Below, one piece after another: positions 1-7,723 of a stretch of DNA of 64,000 nucleotides (its first letter is position 1; each line of letters starts with the position of its first letter). The position numbers and the translations under genes were made by a program. Source of the DNA: Thiodiazotropha sp040507225 (GTDB taxonomy: Bacteria > Pseudomonadota > Gammaproteobacteria > Chromatiales > Chromatiaceae); assembly GCA_040507225.1 (NCBI GenBank), contig JBEVVG010000005.1, positions 124,001-188,000 of the forward strand, in the 5' to 3' direction. The notes beneath the pieces are model-generated. The model did no database searches. It was given only the letters and a program-made list of their open reading frames with translations, and was not told the origin of the DNA.

Positions 1-2
1 GG

Positions 3-194
3 GATCCCGAAGTGCTGAAAAAGGTCATGCAGCAGATGCTGAATATGCGTAATCAGCGGATGGCTGAGCGGGTGATGCCGGTGCTCGACCAGGGGCGGGT
101 GTTCGTCGCAGTGGGGGCACTGCACCTGCCGGGGGAGGACGGCCTCATCGCACTGCTGCGGGAGCGGGGGTACCGGGTCAGCCGCCTGCAATGA
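3..194 (+). CDS. TraB/GumN family protein, C-terminal fragment (cut by window edge)
   Basis: Only the last 63 codons are inside the window; the frame is open to the left edge, so the apparent GTG at 12 is internal. The stretch running from the RNQRMAERV motif to the VFVAVGALHLPGEDG motif and ending near LRERGY is the typical C-terminal signature of TraB/GumN (PF01963) proteins. These are metalloprotease-like proteins of mostly unknown substrate, often exported. The gene is convergent with the dsrE2A gene that follows on the other strand, so it is not part of that sulfur operon. Family assignment is good; function is unknown. Confidence 0.75.
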   Translation, partial: DPEVLKKVMQQMLNMRNQRMAERVMPVLDQGRVFVAVGALHLPGEDGLIALLRERGYRVSRLQ

Positions 195-246
195 TTGCGT
201 TCCGAGGACCACACCAGCGCCGCCAGGACGCTGGTCCGGTCCAGTG

Positions 247-852
247 TCAGACAAACAGGTTGACGTCGGCCTTGAGGGCCCGAGGCAGAAAGCTGGCGGC
301 TCCCACCCATTCCTCGATTTCCGGGATGAACGCTTCCTTGGAGTAGTCGAACAGGTCCACCGTCATCTGGCAGGCCACCAGTTTCACCCCCGCATCAAGG
401 CACAGGCTGCGCAGTTCCCCGATTGGCGCCACACCCTTGTCATCCATGGTGCGGCGCATCATGCGGGTGGCCATGCCTTCGAATCCGGGAACCAGGGTCA
501 TCAGCGAGGTGGGCATTGGGATCTCCCGGCCCTGTAGCCAGCCGGGACCCAGCGGCAGTTTCATCGGCATCGCGGGGTTGCCCAGGGGGGTGACCTTCAG
601 ATCGAGATCCTGTTTCAGCAGGTTCAGGCCGTAGAAGGTGAAGAAGACCGACACATCCCAGCCCAGGGCCCCTGCCGTGGAGGCCAGGATGAATGGGGGG
701 TAGGCCATGTCCAGGGTGCCTTTGGTGGCGATGATGGTCATCGAAGGGGTGTGCGCGGCTTCCCGCTGGGCGATTTTTTCCTCGAAACGCTGATCGAACC
801 AGGCATCCAGGTCCTGATCCGGCCAGGGGGTTTTGATTGCATTGGTATTCAT
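247..852 (-). CDS. dsrE2A: DsrE2A-like sulfur-relay protein
   Basis: A 201-residue DsrE/DsrF/DrsH-like protein. It has a small alpha/beta fold with a hydrophobic central segment (TLDMAYPPFILASTAGALGW) and a cysteine in the C-terminal half (LVACQMTVDLF) that matches the proposed sulfur-carrying cysteine of DsrE2A. Members are found beside tusA and rhodanese genes in sulfur oxidisers, where they pass persulfide sulfur between carriers in the cytoplasm. I chose ATG 852 because a GGAGG sits 7 bases upstream; a longer frame to 900 would overlap the tusA gene. The gene lies 16 bp downstream of tusA on the same strand, so the two are almost certainly one transcript. Confidence 0.85.
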   Translation of the reverse strand: MNTNAIKTPWPDQDLDAWFDQRFEEKIAQREAAHTPSMTIIATKGTLDMAYPPFILASTAGALGWDVSVFFTFYGLNLLKQDLDLKVTPLGNPAMPMKLPLGPGWLQGREIPMPTSLMTLVPGFEGMATRMMRRTMDDKGVAPIGELRSLCLDAGVKLVACQMTVDLFDYSKEAFIPEIEEWVGAASFLPRALKADVNLFV

Positions 853-868
853 GGGGTCGCCTCCCGGT

Positions 869-1099
869 TCAGGACTTGCGGATGCGAAAGTGGAATTCAC
901 CGGACTGCTGCTGGCTGGAGAGCATTTCGTGGCCGGTCTGCTCGCAGAAAGAACTCAGGTCCTTCACGGAACCGGGGTCGGTTGCGGCGATTTCCAGCAC
1001 CTCACCGGAGGAGAGGGCTGCGAGCGCCTTCTTGGTGCGCAATATCGGCAATGGGCAGTTCAGGCCGCGGGCATCCAGGGTATGGGTGTTTTCATTCAT
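869..1099 (-). CDS. tusA: TusA sulfur-carrier protein
   Basis: A 76-residue SirA/TusA-family protein with the diagnostic LDARGLNCPLPIL segment near the N-terminus; the Cys of CPxP carries persulfide sulfur. TusA shuttles sulfane sulfur in the cytoplasm, for tRNA thiolation in many bacteria and as a central carrier of dissimilatory sulfur oxidation in organisms that also have DsrE2 and rhodanese partners. The start at 1099 has an AAGGAG 7 bases upstream. The pairing with dsrE2A, and the TetR-type operator just upstream of the gene, argue for the dissimilatory role (inference). Confidence 0.93.
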   Translation of the reverse strand: MNENTHTLDARGLNCPLPILRTKKALAALSSGEVLEIAATDPGSVKDLSSFCEQTGHEMLSSQQQSGEFHFRIRKS

Positions 1100-1130
1100 G
1101 ATTTCACTCCTTGCGTGCATCAGTTGTGAG

Positions 1131-1146
1131 TCGACCGGTCGGTCAA
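1131..1146. promoter_or_regulatory. Putative TetR-family operator upstream of tusA
   Basis: The 16-mer reads TCGACC-GGTC-GGTCAA. It matches the sequence in front of the neighbouring tetR gene (1793-1808, TAGACC-GGTT-GGTCAA) at 13 of 16 positions, including the ACC/GGT core and its spacing. Both resemble the NemR-type box TAGACC-N4-GGTCTA. It lies about 32 bp upstream of the tusA start codon, a place where bound repressor would block initiation. That the adjacent regulator binds here is inference. Confidence 0.7.
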
Positions 1147-1166
1147 CTCATGGGTCAAAAAAAAAT

Positions 1167-1778
1167 TCAGTTGGTCGCGGGTAGTTCGATCCTCAGGGTT
1201 TTGATGGCCGGTCCCAGGATGCGCACCACCTCGGGGTCATTGCGGCTCTTGGCCAGGAGGATCACACCTTCCAGGTAGGCCAGCATTGCCTGGGCGGTAG
1301 CCCCGCTGTCCAGGGGTTCGAGCAGGCCCAGATCCATGGCCTCGTCCAGGGTCTCGTGAAAGCGGGCGCTGGCCTTCTCGAACACCGCGTTGATCCGGGC
1401 GCGAATCACCTCGTCCCGGGTGCTGATCTCGAGGGCCAGGTTGCCGAACAGGCAACCCGGCATACGGCCTTCCAGATCCTTGGCTGCCTTCTGCCAGTAG
1501 TAGGCCGCGTCGACCAGGTAGTCGAGCCGCTCCAGGGGCGGCAGGTCCCGGTCAAAGGCCTCGGCGACGAAGCCGTGAGCCCAGTCATCGGCCATGTCGT
1601 CGATCACTGCCATCGCCAGGTCCTGCTTGGAAGGGAAGAAATGGTAGAAGCTGCCCTTCTGCACCTGGGCGATCTCACAGATCTCCTTGATCCCCACATC
1701 CGCGTAACTGCGACCGTGAAAGAGTTCACGGGCAGTGGAGAGAATGCGGCTTCGGGTATCCAGGGCTTGTTGTTGCAT
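1167..1778 (-). CDS. TetR/AcrR family transcriptional repressor
   Basis: A 203-residue regulator. The N-terminal helix-turn-helix (about residues 8-55, with VGIKEICEIAQVQKGSFYHF) is typical TetR. The C-terminal half has the GCLFGNLALEIS segment seen in AcuR/NemR-like members, which respond to small, often electrophilic, ligands. The open frame extends upstream to 2000, but that part is not regulator-like; ATG 1778 begins right at the HTH domain. No Shine-Dalgarno is visible there. Instead a TATAAT -10 element ends 7 bases before the ATG, so the message may be leaderless. The gene faces the same way as tusA-dsrE2A and lies directly upstream of them, and the shared operators suggest it controls both itself and that pair. 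Confidence 0.85.
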   Translation of the reverse strand: MQQQALDTRSRILSTARELFHGRSYADVGIKEICEIAQVQKGSFYHFFPSKQDLAMAVIDDMADDWAHGFVAEAFDRDLPPLERLDYLVDAAYYWQKAAKDLEGRMPGCLFGNLALEISTRDEVIRARINAVFEKASARFHETLDEAMDLGLLEPLDSGATAQAMLAYLEGVILLAKSRNDPEVVRILGPAIKTLRIELPATN

Positions 1779-1785
1779 GGGGAGG

Positions 1786-1813
1786 ATTATAGTAGACCGG
1801 TTGGTCAAGTCAA
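1786..1813 (-). promoter_or_regulatory. tetR promoter with overlapping operator
   Basis: On the minus strand TTGACT (1808-1813) and a perfect TATAAT (1786-1791) are separated by 16 bp, giving a strong sigma-70-type promoter. The NemR-like box TAGACC-GGTT-GGTCAA (1793-1808) fills the spacer, which is the classic arrangement for autorepression. The -10 element is so close to the ATG at 1778 that transcription would begin at or next to the start codon. Confidence 0.75.
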
Positions 1814-2075
1814 GGCTCGAATGTTCATGTAACCCTTCAGTTTGGGGTCTCGGTAAACTGACGACAGCCCTCGGTGGGTCCGATATGCTGTGCCAGTCCC
1901 GAGTCTGATCGCGGTCTGCATCTCTGCTTCGGCATGCCAGTGAATGGGTATCCGAAACCCCCCTTGTTGTTGCGGTCTGGCCGAGCATTGCCGTTTGCAA
2001 GACAGGATATTGGATGGACGTCGCGGGTGATTGAGTTCGGGACCTGTATTTGATTTATGAAAGGAGATTCAGTGG

Positions 2076-2870
2076 ATGAAAATGCATAGGACTTTCTTGG
2101 TAGGAGCAGTTAGCGCGGTACTGGCAACGGGATGTGCGAACAGTGTGACGACCGTGTCGGAGAAAAATACCAGTCAGGTGGTAACCAGCAGCAAGGCCAG
2201 CTATATCGTATTTTCCCGGCCGGAATTCGTCGGCGCGGCCTTGACAAACACCATCGTGGAATTTGCCCCCGGTGCTCAGGGAATGATTCTGGTTACCGCA
2301 TTAAGACCTCAATCGAAGGCAATTTACAAAACCACGCCGGGAGCACACTACTTTTACATGGAGGGTGGCGAAAACGATGACATGATCAAAATCGATACCG
2401 CTCCGGGCAGGATCTATTATGTTCACACCTCCGTGAACATGGGATTGGTGGCTGGCCGGTTCTACTTCAAACCCCTGTCGTATCAGTCCTACGAAATGAA
2501 GCGGGCGATACCCGGTAAATCCTGCGATGAGCAATTCCTGAATCAGTACCAGTTCGAACCCATCCACAAGGATTACGATTTCTCGGGCGGGCAGGAGTAC
2601 GACGCCTCCTCTGTAGGATTGACCATTGAGTGCAAAAAGGGTCTCGTGTCGAAAGCGGAGATCTCCGGCATGGGCCTGAACGAACTCGATGAACCCGGGT
2701 TGCTGGAAATGAACGAAACCAAGGATGCCTATCTGAAGGAGCGCGCGGATTCCTTTCAAAGTGAGATTCTTGAGGACTATCCGGATTGGGCGAAAGAGAA
2801 TTTCGGCGGTGACAGTATGGGGCCTGACGACGGTTTTCCGCTGTCGGAAGTTGTAAAACATCGTACCTGA
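2076..2870 (+). CDS. Predicted lipoprotein, DUF2846-like
   Basis: A 264-residue protein with a short signal peptide ending in the lipobox LATGC (Cys20), so it should be a lipid-anchored envelope protein. Residues about 40-125 (AKASYIV-like start, then a beta-rich stretch with TPGAHYFYMEGG and RIYYVHTSV) resemble the DUF2846/PEGA-like domains of small bacterial lipoproteins; this is a weak similarity by eye. The acidic C-terminal third has no recognisable domain. The start has AAGGAG nine bases upstream. It is a single gene ending before a bidirectional terminator. Function unknown. Confidence 0.7.
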   Translation: MKMHRTFLVGAVSAVLATGCANSVTTVSEKNTSQVVTSSKASYIVFSRPEFVGAALTNTIVEFAPGAQGMILVTALRPQSKAIYKTTPGAHYFYMEGGENDDMIKIDTAPGRIYYVHTSVNMGLVAGRFYFKPLSYQSYEMKRAIPGKSCDEQFLNQYQFEPIHKDYDFSGGQEYDASSVGLTIECKKGLVSKAEISGMGLNELDEPGLLEMNETKDAYLKERADSFQSEILEDYPDWAKENFGGDSMGPDDGFPLSEVVKHRT

Positions 2871-2937
2871 AGCGGGCCTGGCCAACCCCGGGATCGGATC
2901 CCTTCGTATAAATCGGGCAAACCAAGTTGTTCGAGTC

Positions 2938-2970
2938 AAAAAAAAGGGCTGCACTCAGCAGCCCTTTTTT
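2938..2970. terminator. Bidirectional intrinsic terminator
   Basis: A perfect 7-bp stem (GGGCTGC 2946-2952 / GCAGCCC 2958-2964) with a 5-nt loop. It is preceded by eight A and followed by six T, so it can end both the lipoprotein gene on the plus strand and the DUF4215 gene on the minus strand. Confidence 0.9.
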
Positions 2971-2987
2971 CGTTTGCGGGACCGGGA

Positions 2988-3800
2988 TCAGTTGAGCGGA
3001 CAGCCCCGTTCGTTGCCATCCGCGAATTGATCCTTGAGCATTTCATAATCGTCCTTGGAACCCGGATAGGCATCGTTGAACAGATCAATGATGGATTGCG
3101 GGGTATGTCCGTAATTCACGTCTGTGGATGCCGCGTTCAACAGCGCCGCCACGGTATGGCGACCCAGGGCGTTGATCTTGCCGCCACCGTTTCTCATCAC
3201 CTGAAGCAGGGTCATGCCGGGGAAGGCATCCTCGAACACATCACTGAACGGGGTGTCCGGGGTGTACATGTTCCAGGAATCGAAGTGGTGGGGTTGCTTC
3301 CAGTAACCCGGGGTGCAGCCGTCACCGCCGTCTTCTTCCAGTTCGCAGTACATGGAGCAGCCGTCCCCATTGTCGAGATTGCCATCGTCACACTGCTCGC
3401 CGGGGTTGAGGATGCCGTCTCCGCAGAAGGGCTCGATGGTACATTCAGAAGAGCATCCGTCGCCGTCCACCAGGTTGCCGTCGTCGCAGGATTCACCGAT
3501 ATCCAGAACACCGTCACCACAGTAGGCTTCGATGGTACAGGAAGCGGAACAGCCGTCGAAATTCATGTTGTTGCCATCGTCGCAGGCTTCACCTTCGTCC
3601 AGGATTCCGTCACCGCACATGGGTTCGAGCAGGCATGCCGAGGAGCAGCCATCGCCGTCGATTATGTTGCCGTCATCGCATTGCTCTCCTGCGGCCAGAT
3701 CGGCGTATCCGTCGCCACACTCCACGGCGAGTGCGGAACTGCCCCACAGCAGCATGGCCGCAGTCATCGATGAAAGCAGGATGGATGTGTGGTGTCGCAT
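2988..3800 (-). CDS. Secreted DUF4215 cysteine-repeat protein
   Basis: A 270-residue exported protein. A signal peptide (about residues 1-25, ending SSALA) is followed by four tandem repeats of about 31 residues, each containing a CGDG, a CDDGN and a GDGC-type motif. This is the DUF4215 / Myxococcus cysteine-rich repeat. The C-terminal part starts with CTPGYWKQ and contains ALGRHTVAALLNAAS and NERGCPL, a conserved extracellular domain often found on surface or adhesive proteins. Disulfide bonds and Ca2+ binding by the aspartate-rich loops are likely but inferred. I chose ATG 3800, directly before the signal peptide, rather than the upstream ATG at 3833. The gene is monocistronic and divergent from the hydrogenase operon. 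Confidence 0.8.
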   Translation of the reverse strand: MRHHTSILLSSMTAAMLLWGSSALAVECGDGYADLAAGEQCDDGNIIDGDGCSSACLLEPMCGDGILDEGEACDDGNNMNFDGCSASCTIEAYCGDGVLDIGESCDDGNLVDGDGCSSECTIEPFCGDGILNPGEQCDDGNLDNGDGCSMYCELEEDGGDGCTPGYWKQPHHFDSWNMYTPDTPFSDVFEDAFPGMTLLQVMRNGGGKINALGRHTVAALLNAASTDVNYGHTPQSIIDLFNDAYPGSKDDYEMLKDQFADGNERGCPLN

Positions 3801-3932
3801 GGTTTCTTTCCCCTCGTATATATGGTCGTTCAATTGCTGCTTCGGAAGACTACCATGCCTGCTCGGGTATAACCTCGTATTCGTTTTAGGGTTTATCCAC
3901 CGAGAGTCTCCTGTTTAACGCCCAGGTTCGTA

Positions 3933-3985
3933 CAAAGCGGTGCATGACTGGAAAGCCAAAGGGTGTAAAGCCGCTAACCGCTTTG
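3933..3985. promoter_or_regulatory. Inverted repeat, candidate activator site upstream of hupS
   Basis: CAAAGCGGT (3933-3941) and its exact complement ACCGCTTTG (3977-3985) are 35 bp apart. Their midpoint is about 107 bp upstream of the -24 element of the hupS sigma-54 promoter, the distance at which NtrC-type activators usually bind. It is the most conspicuous structure in the 350-bp gap between the DUF4215 gene and hupS. I found no TTG-N5-CAA HupR-type site. Binding by the HoxA/HupR protein encoded at 19.5 kb is a guess from position. Confidence 0.4.
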
Positions 3986-4064
3986 ATTGGTGAGTTTGCA
4001 GCTGGAACCGGATCAGAGTCGCCTGATTATTTCTAAAGTGTTGTTATTTATTGTGTTTCATTAT

Positions 4065-4081
4065 TTGGCACAGCGTTTGCT
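4065..4081 (+). promoter_or_regulatory. Sigma-54 promoter of the hupSLEC operon
   Basis: TTGGCAC-AGCGT-TTGCT matches the sigma-54 consensus TGGCAC-N5-TTGC exactly, with the invariant GG (4067-4068) and GC (4079-4080) separated by 10 bases. It lies 73 bp upstream of the hupS ATG. Hydrogenase structural operons are driven by sigma-54 with a HoxA/HupR activator in several proteobacteria, and such an activator is encoded in this same locus. Confidence 0.9.
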
Positions 4082-4153
4082 CATAGTCACCTGTTCTCAA
4101 CTGTGAACAGTACGGACCGCCCTGACCGGTCCGAGTGACTGGAGGCGATAGCA

Positions 4154-5230
4154 ATGACCGAAACCTTTTACGACGTGATGCGGCGACAGGGGATCACCCG
4201 CCGCAGCTTCCTCAAATTCTGCAGCCTGACCGCCTCGGCGCTCGGTCTCGGACCGGCCTTTGCGCCGAAGATCGCGGAGGCGATGGAGACCAAGCCGCGA
4301 CTGCCGGTACTCTGGCTGCACGGGCTGGAGTGCACCTGCTGTTCGGAGTCCTTCATCCGCTCCGCCCATCCGCTGGCCAAGGATGTGGTGCTGTCGATGA
4401 TCTCCCTGGACTACGACGACACCATCATGGCGGCGGCCGGTCATCAGGCTGAGGCGATCATCGAAGAGACCATCGAAAAGTACGATGGCCAGTTCATTCT
4501 CGCGGTGGAAGGCAATCCGCCGCTGAACGAGGACGGGATGTTCTGCATCATCGGCGGCAAGCCATTCACCGAACAGCTGAAGAAGGCGGCGGAACACTGC
4601 AAGGCGATCATCTCCTGGGGGTCCTGCGCCTCCTGGGGCTGCGTCCAGGCGGCGCGACCCAATCCCACCCGGGCGACCCCGGTGCACAAGGTGCCGGGAC
4701 TGGCGGACAAGCCGATCATCAAGGTGCCGGGCTGTCCCCCGATTGCCGAGGTCATGACCGCGGTGATCACCTACATCCTCACCTTCGAGCGCTTCCCGGA
4801 ACTCGACCGCCAGGGGCGGCCGAAGATGTTCTACAGCCAGCGTATCCACGACAAGTGCTACCGGCGTCCGCATTTCGACGCGGGCCAGTACGTCGAGGCC
4901 TGGGATGACGAAGGCGCGCGCAAGGGCTACTGCCTGTACAAGATGGGCTGCAAGGGTCCCACCACCTACAACGCCTGCTCGACCATCCGCTGGAACGGCG
5001 GCCTGTCGTTCCCGATCCAGGCGGGCCATCCCTGTATCGGCTGCTCCGAGGACGGCTTCTGGGACAAGGGTTCTTTCTATCAACATGTAACCGATATCCA
5101 CCAGTTCGGGGTCGAGGCCAATGCCGACAAGGTCGGGTTGGCTGCCGCGGGTACCGTGGGCGCGGCCATCGCCGCCCATGCCGCTGTCAGCGCCCTGAAG
5201 CGTGCGCAAAAGAAGGGGGGTGACGAATAA
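4154..5230 (+). CDS. hupS: Uptake [NiFe]-hydrogenase small subunit, oxygen-tolerant type
   Basis: The 358-residue small subunit holds the Fe-S relay of a group 1 membrane-bound H2-oxidising enzyme. A Tat signal (TRRSFLKF, residues 15-22) sends the folded heterodimer to the periplasm. A C-terminal hydrophobic helix (about 325-350) anchors it to the cytochrome b subunit. The proximal cluster region reads ECTCCSES (Cys60, 62, 63) and GSCASWGC (Cys158, 163), with a further ligand at Cys194. Cys62 and Cys163 are the two extra cysteines that, in E. coli Hyd-1 and the Ralstonia membrane-bound hydrogenase, form the [4Fe-3S] cluster giving oxygen tolerance. Histidine and cysteine ligands of the distal and medial clusters are present. 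The stop overlaps the hupL start by one base. Confidence 0.97.
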   Translation: MTETFYDVMRRQGITRRSFLKFCSLTASALGLGPAFAPKIAEAMETKPRLPVLWLHGLECTCCSESFIRSAHPLAKDVVLSMISLDYDDTIMAAAGHQAEAIIEETIEKYDGQFILAVEGNPPLNEDGMFCIIGGKPFTEQLKKAAEHCKAIISWGSCASWGCVQAARPNPTRATPVHKVPGLADKPIIKVPGCPPIAEVMTAVITYILTFERFPELDRQGRPKMFYSQRIHDKCYRRPHFDAGQYVEAWDDEGARKGYCLYKMGCKGPTTYNACSTIRWNGGLSFPIQAGHPCIGCSEDGFWDKGSFYQHVTDIHQFGVEANADKVGLAAAGTVGAAIAAHAAVSALKRAQKKGGDE

Positions 5231-7029
5231 TGGGTATCACGACAACACCGAACGGTTTCAAACTCGACGACAGCGGCCAGCGGGTGGTGGTCGATCCGGT
5301 GACCCGGATCGAGGGCCACATGCGCTGCGAGGTCAACATCGACGAGGAGAACATGATCCGCAACGCGGTCTCCACCGGCACCATGTGGCGCGGGCTGGAA
5401 GTGATCCTCAAGGGCCGCGATCCACGCGACGCCTGGGCCTTCACCCAGCGCATCTGCGGGGTCTGCACCGGTACCCACGCACTGACCTCGGTGCGTGCCG
5501 TGGAGGATGCACTGGGCATCCAGATTCCGGAGAACGCCAACTCGATTCGCAACATCATGCAACTGACCCTGCAGGCCCACGATCACCTGGTGCACTTCTA
5601 TCACCTGCACGCCCTCGACTGGGTCAACCCGGTGAATGCCCTGAAGGCCGACCCGAAGGCCACTTCGGCCCTCCAGCAATCGGTCTCGCCACACCATCCG
5701 CACTCCTCCCCGGGATACTTCCGGGATGTGCAGAACCGGCTGAAAAAGTTTGTCGAGAGCGGTCAGTTGGGCCCCTTCAAGAACGGCTACTGGAGCAATC
5801 CGGCCTACCTGCTGCCTCCCGAGGCGGACCTGATGGCGGTGACCCACTACCTGGAGGCGCTGGATTTCCAGAAGAACATCATGCGCATCCGCACCATCCT
5901 CGGCGGTAAGGATCCGCATCCGAACTGGATGGTCGGCGGGGTGCCCTGCGCGATCAACATGGATGACGACCTGTCCGCCGGCGCGCCGTTGAACATGGTC
6001 AATATCAACCTGATCTCCTCGATCATCGACGAGACCCGGACCTTCATCAAGAACGTCTATGTGCCCGACATCCTCGCGGTCGGTCAGTTCTACAAGGGCT
6101 GGCTCTACGGCGGCGGGCTGTCCGGGATGAACGTGCTTTCGTACGGGGATATTCCGGACCGGGCCAATGACTACTCTGCGGAAAACCTGATGATGCCCCG
6201 CGGGGCGATCATCAACGGCAACCTCAAGGAAGTGCACCCGGTGGATCTGCGCGATCCGGAAGAGATCCAGGAGTTCGTGCCCCATTCCTGGTACCAGTAC
6301 CCGGACGAGGCCAAGGGTCTGCATCCCTGGGACGGCATCACCGAGCCCAATTACCAGCTTGGGCCGAACACCAAGGGCAGTCGCACCGACATCCAGGAGA
6401 TCGACGAGAACGCCAAGTACTCATGGATCAAGGCGCCGCGCTGGCGCGGTCATGCCATGGAGGTGGGGCCCCTGGCCCGTTACGTGATCGGTTATGCCCA
6501 GGGTCACGAGGCAATCACCGAGCAGATCAACTTCGTCCTCAAGACCCTCGACATCCCGGTCAGCGCCCTGTTCTCCACCCTCGGCCGGACCGCGGCCCGG
6601 GCCCTGGAGGCCGACTGGGCCGCCGACCAGATGCGTTACTTCATGGACAAGATGATTGCCAATATCAAGGCGGGCGACAGCAGCACGGCGAACATCGACA
6701 ACTGGGATCCGTCCACCTGGCCGAAGGAGGCCAAGGGCGTCGGATTCACCGAGGCGCCGCGGGGCGCGCTGGCCCACTGGATCCGCATCAAGGATACCCG
6801 TATCGACAACTATCAGTGTGTGGTGCCCACTACCTGGAACGGTTCGCCCCGTGACAGTCAGGGCAATATCGGCGCCTTCGAGGCCTCCCTGATGAACACC
6901 CAGGTGGAGCGCAAGGAGGAACCGGTGGAGATTCTCCGCACTTTGCACAGCTTCGATCCCTGTCTGGCCTGCTCGACCCATGTGATGAGCGAAGAGGGCG
7001 AGGAACTGGCCAAGGTCACGGTACGATGA
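5230..7029 (+). CDS. hupL: Uptake [NiFe]-hydrogenase large subunit
   Basis: The 599-residue catalytic subunit carries the NiFe(CN)2CO site that splits H2. The N-terminal ligand motif is RICGVC, followed by TGTHAL. The C-terminal motif DPCLACSTH is followed by 15 further residues beginning VMSEE, which the HupD endopeptidase removes after nickel insertion. Length and order match group 1 enzymes. ATG 5230 overlaps the hupS TAA (TAATG), so the two are translationally coupled. The valine of RICGVC is the usual residue at the gas-channel bottleneck, in contrast to the isoleucine in the sensor subunit HupV (24.3 kb). Confidence 0.97.
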   Translation: MGITTTPNGFKLDDSGQRVVVDPVTRIEGHMRCEVNIDEENMIRNAVSTGTMWRGLEVILKGRDPRDAWAFTQRICGVCTGTHALTSVRAVEDALGIQIPENANSIRNIMQLTLQAHDHLVHFYHLHALDWVNPVNALKADPKATSALQQSVSPHHPHSSPGYFRDVQNRLKKFVESGQLGPFKNGYWSNPAYLLPPEADLMAVTHYLEALDFQKNIMRIRTILGGKDPHPNWMVGGVPCAINMDDDLSAGAPLNMVNINLISSIIDETRTFIKNVYVPDILAVGQFYKGWLYGGGLSGMNVLSYGDIPDRANDYSAENLMMPRGAIINGNLKEVHPVDLRDPEEIQEFVPHSWYQYPDEAKGLHPWDGITEPNYQLGPNTKGSRTDIQEIDENAKYSWIKAPRWRGHAMEVGPLARYVIGYAQGHEAITEQINFVLKTLDIPVSALFSTLGRTAARALEADWAADQMRYFMDKMIANIKAGDSSTANIDNWDPSTWPKEAKGVGFTEAPRGALAHWIRIKDTRIDNYQCVVPTTWNGSPRDSQGNIGAFEASLMNTQVERKEEPVEILRTLHSFDPCLACSTHVMSEEGEELAKVTVR

Positions 7030-7046
7030 ACCTGAGAGGATTTGAA

Positions 7047-7631
7047 ATGAAGCAGAAAAACTATCGCAAGTTCATCCCAGCGTTGCTGTTGCTGGTCTCG
7101 GCCCCGGTTGCGGCACACCAGGGCCTGCATGACAGCGGTTTTGCCAGCGGTCTGGCGCATCCGTTCAGCGGCAACGACCATCTGCTGGCGATGTTGCTGG
7201 TGGGGGTCTGGTCTGCCGGCTTCGGTCGTGGACTCAGGACTTTGCTGGTGCCACTGGCGTTCGTCGCCTGCATGGGACTGGGTGCGCTGTTCGGGCTCGC
7301 CGGTTACGGGGTGCCGATGATGGAGACGGGGATTGCCTTCTCGGTGATCTTTCTCGGAGCAATGCTGATGTTCGGTCTGCGCCTGCCGCTGGGTATCGCT
7401 GCGCTGGCGGTGGGGGTGTTCGCCCTGTATCACGGCAACGCTCACGGCCTGGAGATGCCCTCGGGGCAGTACCTGCACTACTTCGGCGGATTCATCCTGG
7501 CCACGCTGTCACTGCACCTGCTGGGGATGGGACTGGGCCGGGTATTGCTCTCCCATGACCGGGTACTGCGCGGTTTGGGTGTGCTCAGCAGCCTCGCAGG
7601 CGCCTCATTGATGTTCGGCGGCGTAGCCTGA
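7047..7631 (+). CDS. hupE: HupE/UreJ family protein, probable nickel permease
   Basis: A 194-residue membrane protein with an N-terminal signal sequence ending near APVAAH. It has the family signature HPFSGNDHLLAMLLVGVW and about six hydrophobic helices. HupE/UreJ proteins are secondary metal transporters linked to nickel supply for hydrogenase and urease. I used ATG 7047 (Shine-Dalgarno GAGGA, followed by a clean signal peptide) rather than the upstream ATG at 7026, which overlaps the end of hupL. It lies between hupL and hupC, as in several rhizobial hup operons. Nickel as substrate is known for the family, not shown here. Confidence 0.88.
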   Translation: MKQKNYRKFIPALLLLVSAPVAAHQGLHDSGFASGLAHPFSGNDHLLAMLLVGVWSAGFGRGLRTLLVPLAFVACMGLGALFGLAGYGVPMMETGIAFSVIFLGAMLMFGLRLPLGIAALAVGVFALYHGNAHGLEMPSGQYLHYFGGFILATLSLHLLGMGLGRVLLSHDRVLRGLGVLSSLAGASLMFGGVA

Positions 7632-7723
7632 ACCCATCGCCTGGCCGGGTTGGGCGGGTAAGCCCCGTCCATCCTGGCGAGGACGTCTGCTAGGTAATTA
7701 CGAACCCAGTTCGAGGAAAGATC

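Noticed and set aside
1779..2000. N-terminal extension of the TetR regulator to 2000
   Set aside because: The extra 74 residues are not protein-like for the family, and the promoter with its operator lies within this stretch.
3834..4064. TTG-N5-CAA HupR sites upstream of hupS
   Set aside because: Looked for and not found; only the CAAAGCGGT inverted repeat stands out.
4097..5209. 370-codon open frame antisense to hupS
   Set aside because: High-GC shadow of a gene whose motifs are unmistakable; no Shine-Dalgarno and no domain in the antisense product.
5080..6324. 414-codon open frame antisense to hupL
   Set aside because: Composition (His/Val/Arg-rich, no domains) is that of an antisense frame of a conserved gene.
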